The position numbers and the translations under genes were made by a program. The notes beneath the pieces were generated by a model, which worked only from the letters and a program-made list of their open reading frames with translations, ran no database searches and was not told the origin of the DNA. Source: CAYJFG01 sp051881695 (lineage in GTDB: Bacteria; Bacillota; Clostridia; Oscillospirales; Acutalibacteraceae). From it: DNA of 64,000 nucleotides. The stretch lies in NCBI GenBank assembly GCA_051881695.1, contig JBJEQJ010000019.1:1-64000 (forward strand). Direction: 5' to 3'. Numbering within the stretch: the stretch's first letter is position 1; each line of letters begins with the position of its first letter. Shown one piece after another: positions 34,190 to 43,215 of the stretch.

Positions 34190-35443
34190 ATTAATAATAT
34201 TAAGCCTCACAAGAGAGTTATAGTCATAGGCGCAGGTCCTGCCGGAATGATGGCGGCAATTACTGCTGCGAAAAACGGAGCAGAGGTTACTGTGCTTGAT
34301 AAAAACAAAAAGGTCGGCAGAAAGCTGATGATTACCGGCAAGGGCAGATGTAATGTAACAAATAACTGCGAGGTGCGCGACTTTATACCGAATGTTCCCA
34401 CAAACGGTAAGTTTTTATTTAGCGCAATAAACAGTTTTACTCCGGCAGATACAATTGATTTTTTTGAAGAAAACGGACTTCCGCTAAAAACAGAGAGAGG
34501 GCGGCGAGTGTTTCCCGTATCTGACAAAGCGCTTGATGTTGTCGACTGCTTTTTCAGACTTCTCAAAAAATACAGATGTACGCTTGTAAGCACAGCTGTA
34601 TCAAGCCTTATAATCGAACAGGACAAAGCGGTAGGAGTTATTGATGTAAACGGAAAAAGCTATACGACAGACAGCGTAATAATTGCAACAGGCGGCAAAT
34701 CATATCCGCTTACAGGCTCAAACGGCGACGGATATATTTTAGCGCAAGGCGCCGGACATACCGTAATACCGCCGAAGCCGTCGCTCGTTCCGCTTGTATG
34801 CAAAGAAGCTTTTGTAAAGCAGCTTCAGGGACTTTCACTTAAAAATATATCGGTAACAGTTACAGATACACAGAAAAACAAAGAAATTTACAGCGACTTC
34901 GGCGAGCTTTTGTTTACGCACTTCGGACTTAGCGGCCCGGTAATATTAAGTGCGTCTGCTCATATGAGAAATATGGAAAGCGGAAGATATGCGGTAAGTA
35001 TAGATTTAAAGCCGGCGCTTGATAAGGAAAGGCTTGAAAAACGACTACAGCGTGATTTTGATAAAAACTGCAATAAGGACTTTTCAAATTCCCTAAACGA
35101 GCTTTTGCCAAAATCGCTTATACCCGTAATAATCGCTCTTTCAGAGATACCTTCGCATATCAAATGCAATCAGATTACAAAGGAGCAAAGGTCAAAGCTT
35201 GCAGAGATAATAAAAAATCTGAAGGTATCGGTGGATTCCTTCAGACCTATTGAAGAGGCGATTATAACCTCAGGCGGAATAAATGTAAAGGAAATTAATC
35301 CAAAGACTATGCAGTCTAAGCTTGTTAATAACCTGTACTTTGCAGGCGAGGTAATAGATGTTGACGCTTATACAGGCGGCTTTAACCTTCAAATTGCTTA
35401 TTCAACAGGTTACCTTGCAGGAATGAACTGTACAGAAGACTAA
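34190..35443 (+). CDS. COG2081 (HI0933/BaiN-like) FAD-dependent oxidoreductase, apparent ATT start
   Basis: About 417 residues. The flavoprotein fold requires an N-terminal dinucleotide loop; it is encoded here as VIVIGAGPAGMMAA at 34217-34258. The first ATG of the frame, 34247, lies inside this loop. Upstream to the in-frame TGA at 34172 there is no ATG, GTG, TTG or CTG. The AAAGGGG at 34174-34180 is 9 nt before an ATT at 34190, which I take as the most likely initiation codon. Other motifs: KVGRKLMITGKGRCNVTNN, the ATGGKSYPLTGSNGDGY loop, TSGGINVKEINPKTMQSK and YFAGEVIDVDAYTGGFNLQIAYSTGYLAG. Substrate is unknown. A paralogue is at 57640-58920. Confidence 0.82.
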   Translation: MNNIKPHKRVIVIGAGPAGMMAAITAAKNGAEVTVLDKNKKVGRKLMITGKGRCNVTNNCEVRDFIPNVPTNGKFLFSAINSFTPADTIDFFEENGLPLKTERGRRVFPVSDKALDVVDCFFRLLKKYRCTLVSTAVSSLIIEQDKAVGVIDVNGKSYTTDSVIIATGGKSYPLTGSNGDGYILAQGAGHTVIPPKPSLVPLVCKEAFVKQLQGLSLKNISVTVTDTQKNKEIYSDFGELLFTHFGLSGPVILSASAHMRNMESGRYAVSIDLKPALDKERLEKRLQRDFDKNCNKDFSNSLNELLPKSLIPVIIALSEIPSHIKCNQITKEQRSKLAEIIKNLKVSVDSFRPIEEAIITSGGINVKEINPKTMQSKLVNNLYFAGEVIDVDAYTGGFNLQIAYSTGYLAGMNCTED

Positions 35444-35465
35444 AATGTATGAGAGGACGAACATT

Positions 35466-36128
35466 ATGACAGCAATAGCAATAGACGGACCTGCCGGAGC
35501 AGGTAAAAGCACAATAGCAAAGGCGGTGTCTAAAAAACTCGGCTTTATTTATGTGGACACAGGAGCACTTTACAGAGCAATAGCACTTAACGCCATAGAA
35601 ACAGATACAAATATCAGTGACGAACAGGCGGTCGGTAACCTGCTTAAAAACACAAATGTTGAGCTTGTTTTCCGTGACGGCGTTCAGCTTGTGCTGTTAA
35701 ACGGCTGTGATGTGTCGGATAAAATCCGCACTCCAAGGGTTTCAATGGCGGCGTCGGCGGTTTCGGCTCTGCCGGTTGTCAGAGCTTTTCTGCTGGATCT
35801 TCAGCGCAGCATAGCGCAGAAAAACAATGTAATAATGGACGGCAGAGATATTGGAACAGTAGTATTGCCGGATGCAAAGGTGAAAATATTTTTGACGGCT
35901 TCTGCAAAGTGCAGAGCAGACCGCCGCTATAAGGAGCTTTGCGAAAAAGGTGAAAAAGTAGAATATGAGGATGTTCTTAACGATATAAAGACAAGAGATT
36001 ATAACGATTCTCACCGTGAAATTGCACCTTTAAAGCCTGCGCCGGACAGTATTACGGCAGATACCTCTGACGATACATTAGAGCAGGCAATTCAAAGACT
36101 TCTAAAGATAATTGAAGAAAGAATATAA
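35466..36128 (+). CDS. cmk: Cytidylate kinase
   Basis: 220 residues. Phosphorylates CMP and dCMP. The P-loop GPAGAGKST lies at 8-16, then YVDTGALYRAIALNAIE, the GRDIGTVVLPDAKVKIFLTASA core and RDYNDSHREIAPLKPAPDSI. ATG 35466 has GAGAGGA upstream at 8 nt; ATG 35445 in the same frame lacks a site. It precedes plsC, and both lie in the same run of genes as the COG2081 flavoprotein. Confidence 0.95.
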   Translation: MTAIAIDGPAGAGKSTIAKAVSKKLGFIYVDTGALYRAIALNAIETDTNISDEQAVGNLLKNTNVELVFRDGVQLVLLNGCDVSDKIRTPRVSMAASAVSALPVVRAFLLDLQRSIAQKNNVIMDGRDIGTVVLPDAKVKIFLTASAKCRADRRYKELCEKGEKVEYEDVLNDIKTRDYNDSHREIAPLKPAPDSITADTSDDTLEQAIQRLLKIIEERI

Positions 36129-36155
36129 GCTTAGCTGAAAGGAATGGTTACAGCC

Positions 36156-36779
36156 ATGCAGAGTAAGAAAAAGAAGAAAAGATTTTTATACAGCGTTGCA
36201 AGGGTGGTTTGTCCGCCGCTGTTTAAGCTTTTATACAGATATATCATAACAAACGGCAACAGCTTGCCGAAAACAGGGCCGTGTATAATTTGCTCCAACC
36301 ATTTGTCATATGCAGACCCTATTCTGGTGGGAATAGGACAGCCCAGAGAGATACGATTTATGGCAAAGTCGGAGCTTTTTAAAAATAAATTTTTTGCTTG
36401 GTTGATTACCAGCATGGGGGCGTTCCCCGTACAACGCGGAAACGCCGCAGACACCGGCTTTGACTCTGCCGAAAGCATAATTAAAAACGGCGAAATCCTC
36501 GGTATATTTCCGGAGGGTACCCGTTCTAAAACAGGCGAGCTTTTAAGAATACGCTCGGGCGCCGCTATGCTTGCCGCACAGCTTCAGGTGCCTGTTCTTC
36601 CTATGTGTATTACCCCAAAGGGCGGAAAAATCAAATTTTTCAATCCCACAAAGATTACATACGGCAAGCTTCTATCGCCGGAGGAATTAGGCGTTACAGG
36701 CGAAAAGCCGAATCTCAGAAATGCCAGCCGAATTATCTCGAAGGCTATTGAGGATATCAGGGAAAGAGATAAGTTTTAA
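36156..36779 (+). CDS. plsC: 1-acyl-sn-glycerol-3-phosphate acyltransferase
   Basis: 207 residues. Adds the second acyl chain to make phosphatidic acid at the membrane. The HX4D motif is His49-Asp54 in SNHLSYADP; GIFPEGTRSKTGELLRIRSGAA is the glycerol-3-phosphate-binding block. A basic N-terminus (KKKKKR) precedes a hydrophobic stretch. AAAGGA at 36138-36143 abuts ATG 36144, so ATG 36156 is preferred although its spacing is long. The cmk-plsC neighbourhood is common in Firmicutes. Confidence 0.93.
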   Translation: MQSKKKKKRFLYSVARVVCPPLFKLLYRYIITNGNSLPKTGPCIICSNHLSYADPILVGIGQPREIRFMAKSELFKNKFFAWLITSMGAFPVQRGNAADTGFDSAESIIKNGEILGIFPEGTRSKTGELLRIRSGAAMLAAQLQVPVLPMCITPKGGKIKFFNPTKITYGKLLSPEELGVTGEKPNLRNASRIISKAIEDIRERDKF

Positions 36780-36836
36780 TTACATTTTTAAGTGAAATAT
36801 CAAACCAGTATTGCGAAAGGAGTTCATGGTAATATA

Positions 36837-39413
36837 ATGTCTTTAACCGTGAATCAACAGCTAAAAAGCGGTATTACATATTACTCCGTTTATCTGCTGT
36901 CAAACGATACTCTTCCAAAAGAGCCGGATGTTTTTCTTAATATGAGAAAAGGCTTCTTTGAGCAGGGAAATAAAAAACAAAAGGATAAAATCTTCCTTTC
37001 GGTAAACGGCGAGTCTGTACGCTATCAGTATGTAATGGACAATAACAGACCGCTTAAATGGAAAAGGGAAAACGAGGGAAAAATAACTCAAAGAGCAAGC
37101 GTGAACGGCGCGTCCGGCTATATTCTGGAAACGCTTGATTATTCCGGAACAGTTATTAAAAAGGAATATTATACAAGCAGGCATCAATACGAAAAAACAG
37201 AATATTATGACGGCTTTTCTGCAACGGCTTATCTGACATTGGTGCCGTGTATAACAGATAAATATGCCTCATTCGCTTTGTATAAAGAGGGAGAAAAGCG
37301 CCCGCAGATTTTAATTTGCGCACCTATGCCGACAGATGAAAAAATTGTAAAGGATTTAGTGCTTGAGGTATCCCCGGAGCTTGCTGCAAACACAAGCGGC
37401 GGATTTGCATATTTTTGCAGTGAAGAAAAGCTTAAGCAGTGGAATAAAATCATAGATAATTATAATTCAGACGCTAACTTTAATGCTTCTGCCGTTGAGA
37501 AAAAGACAAAAAACAAGCCACGCTTTATTTTTAACGTAAAAGCGTTAAAGGAAGAGCTTGAAAAATCGGATTTTAATATTAAATCCGTGGCAGTTCCGTT
37601 CTCTTTAAAGATAAATATACCTAATAAGCCGTTAGCAGCAAACGACTTTGAAGCAGAAGCTGCTTTTACGCCGGAGAAGAAAGAGCTTTTTCCGGAAGAA
37701 GAAAACGACTTTTCCTCCGAAGATTATGACGCTTTTGAGCAGGATGAGATTACAGATGTTGAAGAAAGCGATGCTCCAAGAGTTCAAAACGGCTACGGCA
37801 GAACACAGGGGACAAGCGGAAAAACTATTTACGAGGGAGAATACAAGGACGGCGAGCAAAACGGCTTTGGCGTTTATTATTATAAAACGGGCAGAATAAG
37901 CTATGTAGGAAATTGGAGCAACAATATGAGAAACGGCTTTGGTGTGTCGTTCCGCCCGACAGACGGCTGCGTTCAGGTTGGTATGTTTAAAGACGACAAA
38001 CCGCACAGCATAGCTGCCCGCTTTGATAAAAACGGCAGACTTACTTACGCTGCCAATTACAAGGACGGCGAAGCAGACGGGGCGCACATTGCCGTGGCAG
38101 ATAACGGAAATCTTCTTGTAACAAAGTGGGAAAACGGAAAGGCGCAGAAAAACGCTGCAATTTTGAGCAGAAGCGGCGCTGTAATTTACAGCGGAGAGAT
38201 TAAAAATAATAAAAAAGACGGATTTGGAGTATTGTTTGACGAAAGAGGCTCTCTTTTATACAGGGGCAGCTTTAAAAACGATATGTATAACGGACAGGGT
38301 ACGCTGTATTTTGATAACGGTGCAACTCTGTCGGGCGAGTTTAAAGATAATGCTCTTTGCGGCGCAGGTGTTGAAAGAGATGAAAGCGGCTTTATAGTAT
38401 ATCGTGGAGATTTCAGCAAGAACAGATACAACGGAACAGGTACGCAGTATTTTGAAAACGGAAGCTACAAAACAGGAGAATTCATCGACGGTAAGCCAAC
38501 AGGTGATTTTTCACTTTTTGCCGATTCGGGCGAGCTTATCTATAAGGGCGGACTTATAGACAGTACCTTTGACGGTAAGGGCGCTTTATACAGCGGCGGA
38601 GAGCTTGTCTATGACGGTGCCTTTGCAGGCGGTGAAAAATGCGGTATGGGCAGAGAGTTTGAAAACAGCGTCTGCGTATATATGGGTGAGTTTGAAAACG
38701 ACCGAAGAAACGGCTTCGGTATAATATACAACGGCACAAAGCAGGAGTATATCGGGTATTTTAAGGACAATAAAAAAAGCGGAAACGGAATTTTGTTTGT
38801 TGACGGCGAACCGAAATACGCCGGTGAATTTTCAGAGGATTTGCCAAGCGGCAGAGTAAACATAATTGAAGATTTTAAGGTGTGCGAGGAATGTGTATTT
38901 GAAGGCGGCGAATGTGTATATGCAAGAAGATATACACCGGACGGAGCTTTAACATATGACGGCAGCATAAAAAACGGGCAAAGAGACGGTATGGGCTGTG
39001 CATTTTCTCAGTACGGCGACAAGGCGTTTGAGGGAATCTTTAAATACGGTGAACCGTATAAAAGTATGAAGGTTATTACAAAGGCCTTAAAGCCGCTTAG
39101 CTCAACCGAAAAGCTTGACTCAACAATATACAAAAGCTTTATTTATCCGCCGAATTATGCTGTTGAGCTGCCGCTAAACGGCGGAGTGTATTCTGGGCAG
39201 ACAGACGAAAACGGCTTGCCAAACGGCAAGGGAACCATGCTGTACTCCGACCACAAATATGCAGGAATGTTCAAAAACGGCAAGGCATCGGGCAACGGTG
39301 TTTTATATTTTGATGACGGAACAGAGAAAAAGGTTTTTATTACAGATGAAAAAACAGATGATATAACACAACTTGACTTTGCCGCAATTTCTTATTATAT
39401 TCTTAATCAATAA
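36837..39413 (+). CDS. Large MORN-repeat protein of unknown function
   Basis: 858 residues. About 290 N-terminal residues show no family that I recognise. A low-complexity acidic segment (about 285-325) follows. From about 325 to the end run roughly 15-20 MORN-type repeats of 20-23 residues (patterns such as YEGEYKDGEQNGFGVYYY, YRGSFKNDMYNGQGTLYFDNG and YAGMFKNGKASGNGVLYFDDG), interrupted around 690-770. No signal peptide or membrane helix is visible, so it should be cytoplasmic. MORN arrays bind lipids or scaffold proteins in eukaryotes; bacterial roles are poorly known. AAAGGAG lies 14 nt before the ATG. It sits between plsC and an mscS gene. The function is unassigned. Confidence 0.85.
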   Translation: MSLTVNQQLKSGITYYSVYLLSNDTLPKEPDVFLNMRKGFFEQGNKKQKDKIFLSVNGESVRYQYVMDNNRPLKWKRENEGKITQRASVNGASGYILETLDYSGTVIKKEYYTSRHQYEKTEYYDGFSATAYLTLVPCITDKYASFALYKEGEKRPQILICAPMPTDEKIVKDLVLEVSPELAANTSGGFAYFCSEEKLKQWNKIIDNYNSDANFNASAVEKKTKNKPRFIFNVKALKEELEKSDFNIKSVAVPFSLKINIPNKPLAANDFEAEAAFTPEKKELFPEEENDFSSEDYDAFEQDEITDVEESDAPRVQNGYGRTQGTSGKTIYEGEYKDGEQNGFGVYYYKTGRISYVGNWSNNMRNGFGVSFRPTDGCVQVGMFKDDKPHSIAARFDKNGRLTYAANYKDGEADGAHIAVADNGNLLVTKWENGKAQKNAAILSRSGAVIYSGEIKNNKKDGFGVLFDERGSLLYRGSFKNDMYNGQGTLYFDNGATLSGEFKDNALCGAGVERDESGFIVYRGDFSKNRYNGTGTQYFENGSYKTGEFIDGKPTGDFSLFADSGELIYKGGLIDSTFDGKGALYSGGELVYDGAFAGGEKCGMGREFENSVCVYMGEFENDRRNGFGIIYNGTKQEYIGYFKDNKKSGNGILFVDGEPKYAGEFSEDLPSGRVNIIEDFKVCEECVFEGGECVYARRYTPDGALTYDGSIKNGQRDGMGCAFSQYGDKAFEGIFKYGEPYKSMKVITKALKPLSSTEKLDSTIYKSFIYPPNYAVELPLNGGVYSGQTDENGLPNGKGTMLYSDHKYAGMFKNGKASGNGVLYFDDGTEKKVFITDEKTDDITQLDFAAISYYILNQ

Positions 39414-39432
39414 TTATTACGGAGGTTTTTAA

Positions 39433-40350
39433 ATGAACGGCTTGTATCTGCCGCTTAGCTCTGCTGTGCAGGAGTCAATTCCGTTTATAACGGAAAACCC
39501 TCAGCAGTCAGTATCTGAAATAGGAAAATGGCTTTCAGAGGTCTGGGATTTTATTCTTGCATTTCTCCCTAAGCTTACAATAGGCATTGTCATTTTTGCC
39601 GCAGGATGGTGGATTTCCAAAAAAATTACAAAGCTTATTAAGAAAGCAATGATTAAAGCCTCAATAGAGCCTGCCGCAATATCCTTTATTTCACAGATTG
39701 CGCTGTTTTTAATGAGAATTATCGTTATAATAACTGCCATAGCTCAAATAGGTATTGACGTAACCACCATCATAACCACATTGTGCGGCGCAACCGTTAC
39801 GCTCGGACTTGCGCTTAAAGACAGTCTTTCTAACCTTGCAAGCGGAGTGCTTATCATCATAAACAAACCGTTTAAAAAAGGAGATTATGTGGAGTTTGAG
39901 GGCTTGCAGGGTACGGTTGCTAAAATTGAGATAATGAACACCTTTTTGAATACAATTGACAATAAAGAGGTAATAATACCAAATTCAAGGCTGACGGCAA
40001 ATAACCTTATCAATTATTCCTCAAACGGTATAAGACGGCTGGACTTATCATATCAGGTTAGCTACGATACCGATATTATTAAGGCTAAAAAGCTGTTAAC
40101 TGAACTTACCGACGGCACCAAAATGATATTAAAGGAGCCGGCTCCGCTTATAGCCGTTGCGGAGCACAGCAACAGCAGTATTTCTATAGCAGTTAAGGTT
40201 TGGTGTGACAAGGATGATTATTGGGATTTATACTATAAAATGCAGGAAAGCGTAAAGCTTATGTTCGATGAAAACGGAATAGAAATACCGTTTGACCAAA
40301 TTGTAATACATAACGGCAATATAAAAGAAAACAAGCAAACTAAACAGTAG
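39433..40350 (+). CDS. MscS family small-conductance mechanosensitive channel
   Basis: 305 residues. Three N-terminal helices (about 35-60, 75-100, 105-135) include the pore helix region TTIITTLCGATVTLGLALKDSLSNLASGVLIIINKPFKKGDYVEFEG, followed by the cytosolic beta domain (GTVAKIEIMNTFLNTIDNKEVIIPNSRLTANNLINYS) and alpha/beta vestibule. Releases solutes during hypo-osmotic shock. A GGAGG site precedes the ATG; 19 nt follow the MORN gene, suggesting a shared transcript. Confidence 0.92.
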   Translation: MNGLYLPLSSAVQESIPFITENPQQSVSEIGKWLSEVWDFILAFLPKLTIGIVIFAAGWWISKKITKLIKKAMIKASIEPAAISFISQIALFLMRIIVIITAIAQIGIDVTTIITTLCGATVTLGLALKDSLSNLASGVLIIINKPFKKGDYVEFEGLQGTVAKIEIMNTFLNTIDNKEVIIPNSRLTANNLINYSSNGIRRLDLSYQVSYDTDIIKAKKLLTELTDGTKMILKEPAPLIAVAEHSNSSISIAVKVWCDKDDYWDLYYKMQESVKLMFDENGIEIPFDQIVIHNGNIKENKQTKQ

Positions 40351-40377
40351 TTTTTTTAGAGAATTGACGGTGTAAAA

Positions 40378-40812
40378 ATGGAAATTAAGTCAGAGATATA
40401 TACTTACTTGCCCCTGCAGGCAAAAAAGATAAGAGAAGATGTATTTATTATTGAACAGGGTTTTGTAAACGAATTTGACGAAGTAGATAAAAGAGCAGTT
40501 CACTGTTTAGTTTTTGCAGACGGCATACCTGCCGCAACAGGCAGAGCGTATGCAGATGACAGCGGAGGAGTGTATCACATAGGGCGTGTTGCCGTGCTGA
40601 AGCAGTACAGAGGACTGCGCTTAGGCGCACAGGTGATAAATGCGCTTGAGCAAGAAATAATAAAAAACAGACCTGATAGAATTGAGCTTTCATCCCAAAC
40701 GCAGGCAAAGGGCTTTTACGAAAGGCTTGGCTACACTGCCTGCTCAGAGGAATATATGGACGAACACTGTCCGCATATACTTATGAGCAAGAATATTGCA
40801 GATTTATACTAA
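40378..40812 (+). CDS. GNAT family N-acetyltransferase
   Basis: 144 residues, a single acetyl-CoA-dependent transferase domain. Motif A is VAVLKQYRGLRLGAQVINALEQEI (residues about 70-93), with LSSQTQAKGFYERLGYT as motif B and ECPH-like EHCPHILMSK at the end, typical of the ElaA/YjcF-like group. Acceptor substrate is unknown. It is 27 nt after the MscS gene. Confidence 0.88.
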   Translation: MEIKSEIYTYLPLQAKKIREDVFIIEQGFVNEFDEVDKRAVHCLVFADGIPAATGRAYADDSGGVYHIGRVAVLKQYRGLRLGAQVINALEQEIIKNRPDRIELSSQTQAKGFYERLGYTACSEEYMDEHCPHILMSKNIADLY

Positions 40813-40871
40813 AAAGTATATTCGTGTTTAGCGCATAAAACAAATTTTATTGTTATTTTCGGAGGTGTAAT

Positions 40872-41561
40872 ATGCTTCTTCAAAATTGGGAGATGCTGCC
40901 CGATTATATGAAAAACGACGAGGTGCTTGAATATTACAAAATCCTCGAAAAGAAAAAGGGTTCGCTTCTTGCAAAGAGAATACTCGACATTGTCGCTTCA
41001 TCGGTGCTGATAGTTCTGCTGATTATACCGATGCTTGTTATAGCAATAACAATAAAATGCGGCTCAAAGGGAAAAGTAATCTTTAAGCAGAAAAGAATAA
41101 CGGCGAACGGAAGAGAGTTTAATATATTTAAATTCAGAACAATGGTTGAAAATGCCGAGTCGCTGGGAGCGCAGATTACCGGAAAAGACGATGCAAGAAT
41201 TACAAAAAACGGAAAAATCCTGCGTAAATTCCGCCTTGATGAGCTTCCGCAGATTTTTAATGTATTTATGGGCGATATGTCAATGGTCGGCACAAGACCT
41301 GAGGTGCCCAAATATGTAAATATGTATACAAACAGTATGTATGCAACGCTGTTAATGCCTGCGGGAATAACCTCTGCGGCAAGCCTTATGTTTAAGGATG
41401 AAGAGGTGTATTTTTCCGACCCGGAGCTTGTAGATAAAAATTATATGGAGGTAGTCCTTCCGGAGAAAATGGAGGAAAACTTAAATTACATTAAGAAATT
41501 TTCATTTTTTTACGATATTAAAATAATGTTCAAGACAATTATTCAGGTTTTTATAAAGTAA
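40872..41561 (+). CDS. Bacterial sugar transferase (WcaJ/RfbP-like, initiating)
   Basis: 229 residues. One N-terminal membrane helix (about 38-60) and a cytosolic domain with FKQKRITANGREFNIFKFRTMVENAE, KFRLDELPQIFNVFMGDMSMVGTRPEVP. Transfers a sugar-1-phosphate onto undecaprenyl phosphate, the first step in making a surface polysaccharide or glycan. It lacks the long N-terminal membrane domain of WcaJ. An O-antigen-ligase-like gene follows closely, but no other glycosyltransferases or flippase are nearby, so this is a very small glycan locus. Confidence 0.92.
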   Translation: MLLQNWEMLPDYMKNDEVLEYYKILEKKKGSLLAKRILDIVASSVLIVLLIIPMLVIAITIKCGSKGKVIFKQKRITANGREFNIFKFRTMVENAESLGAQITGKDDARITKNGKILRKFRLDELPQIFNVFMGDMSMVGTRPEVPKYVNMYTNSMYATLLMPAGITSAASLMFKDEEVYFSDPELVDKNYMEVVLPEKMEENLNYIKKFSFFYDIKIMFKTIIQVFIK

Positions 41562-41567
41562 GGGAGG

Positions 41568-43124
41568 TTGCTTGCTATTAAAAAGAATAAGATTATTGAG
41601 TTTTTACTGAACAATTCAGCATTCAGAATTACATATATTATCAGCTTGTTTTTATCCTCCGTTATTTTTATCGGACCGGTTGCAATAGGCGTTCGCAACG
41701 TACTTATGATATGGGCGGCGTTCATTATGTATTTTTATTACATAAGAAATAAAAGAGCGCTGAAGGTGCGGTATCACAGATGGATAATTTTGTTTTTGGC
41801 AGCTAACATCATAACGTGCCTTATTCATATTACAGACAATTTTCTGCCGAATATGCAGATGACATTTCATATTGCCATATGTATGTTTATCTTTTACGGA
41901 ATGCATACCGAGAACAACCGCAAACGCTTTCATCTTGAAATGTACTGGGTGTGCAGACTTATTGTAATTATTACAATGACGTTGGCGGCAGTAGGCATTT
42001 TGCTGGCGGTTTTAAACATTCGCGGTGAATACAGCTTTTATCTAATCGGTGAAAACAATTATAAGCTTATTATTTACGAAAACAGATTTACAGGACTTTA
42101 TACCAACCCCAACCTTCTTGCGTTTTCTTCGGTAGTTGCGATTGTTTGCTGTCATATGCTTTCTAAAGAAAACTTTTTAAAGCATGCAGGAAAGAAAAAG
42201 CAAAGTAAAGCCTTGCTTATAACCTCCTTTGTGCTTAATTTAATATCTCTGTTTTTATCCGACTCAAACGGCTCGCTGGTGTTAATCGGCTTTTATATTG
42301 CTTTTCTTGCCGCCTATCGCTTCTTCAAATGCCGTCCGGACCTGAAAATTAAAGACATAGCTCTGCGTTTTGGAAAAACAGCTGTTGTCCTTTTGGTAAC
42401 TGCCGTTGTTTTATTTGGCAGCAGAGAGCTTACTCAGCTTGCAGTTTCTTCTGTAACAGGACTTATATCGTCTGTTACATCTTCGCAAATTCAAAATCAG
42501 CCGTTTTCCCCGGAAGACCCGTTTGCGCAGGGTGAAGAGAATAAAATCACCTTTAATCACGAAAATAAAAACATAGACAGCGGCAGAGGACAGCTGCTTG
42601 CGGAATCTGCCGTGTTTATCACAAATCATCCGGTGTTTGGTGTGGGCAAAGAGAATATAGTAAGCTTCAGCGAAAAATACATTGAGGGTGGTCTGCATTT
42701 TTCAGATTTCCACAACGGTTACCTGACAATACTTGTTTCTTCCGGTATAGTAGGACTTATCATATTTGTTGCGTTCTCTCAAAACATTTTCAGAAACATT
42801 TTGAAAAGCCTGTTTTTAGAGAAAAAGGATTTAAGCTATACTGTGTTTCCGATACTGTTCGCCTTTTTGTGCGCATATTGCGTGTTTGCAGTTTTGGAGA
42901 AAACCCTTGTGTATGAGCAAACATTTATGGTTGTAATCTTTTGGTATATTCTCGGTTATGCCGGCACGTTCCTAAAGAAATATGAACATATGGACGAAAA
43001 GATTGATTTGTCGTCATTGTTTTCTAAAAAGGAAATACCTGCGGCTGAAATTTACGATATGCCCACAGATGATGAGTTATCTGAAGACAGCGTAATAAAT
43101 GAAGAAAATCTAAATAAAACCTAA
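41568..43124 (+). CDS. O-antigen ligase/polymerase-like (Wzy_C) membrane protein
   Basis: About 518 residues with 10-11 membrane helices. The extracytoplasmic loop around 320-390 ends in DFHNGYLTILVSSGIVGLIIF, the Wzy_C motif, and FGVGKENI precedes it. It likely polymerises or ligates lipid-linked glycan outside the membrane, paired with the sugar transferase. Start uncertainty: TTG 41568 directly abuts GGGAGG (41562-41567), leaving no spacer, whereas an in-frame ATT at 41577 is 9 nt downstream. The cytoplasmic C-terminus is acidic. Confidence 0.85.
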   Translation: MLAIKKNKIIEFLLNNSAFRITYIISLFLSSVIFIGPVAIGVRNVLMIWAAFIMYFYYIRNKRALKVRYHRWIILFLAANIITCLIHITDNFLPNMQMTFHIAICMFIFYGMHTENNRKRFHLEMYWVCRLIVIITMTLAAVGILLAVLNIRGEYSFYLIGENNYKLIIYENRFTGLYTNPNLLAFSSVVAIVCCHMLSKENFLKHAGKKKQSKALLITSFVLNLISLFLSDSNGSLVLIGFYIAFLAAYRFFKCRPDLKIKDIALRFGKTAVVLLVTAVVLFGSRELTQLAVSSVTGLISSVTSSQIQNQPFSPEDPFAQGEENKITFNHENKNIDSGRGQLLAESAVFITNHPVFGVGKENIVSFSEKYIEGGLHFSDFHNGYLTILVSSGIVGLIIFVAFSQNIFRNILKSLFLEKKDLSYTVFPILFAFLCAYCVFAVLEKTLVYEQTFMVVIFWYILGYAGTFLKKYEHMDEKIDLSSLFSKKEIPAAEIYDMPTDDELSEDSVINEENLNKT

Positions 43125-43215
43125 AGAATACCTAAAACGGATTATATGTGGAAACAGGCTGTTTCAGGTTACGATAATATCATAAATATGGGAAGAGCTT
43201 GAAAGGATTGATATT

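Noticed and set aside
37632..38087. 151-codon minus-strand ORF inside the MORN gene
   Set aside because: Shadow of the repeat-rich coding frame on the opposite strand; no ribosome site or family resemblance.
43151..43165. GAAACAG-G-CTGTTTC palindrome before nadE as a second copy of the fab palindrome
   Set aside because: The half-sites look alike but the centre spacing differs (1 nt versus 3 nt between AAACAG and CTGTTT), so a shared operator is not supported.
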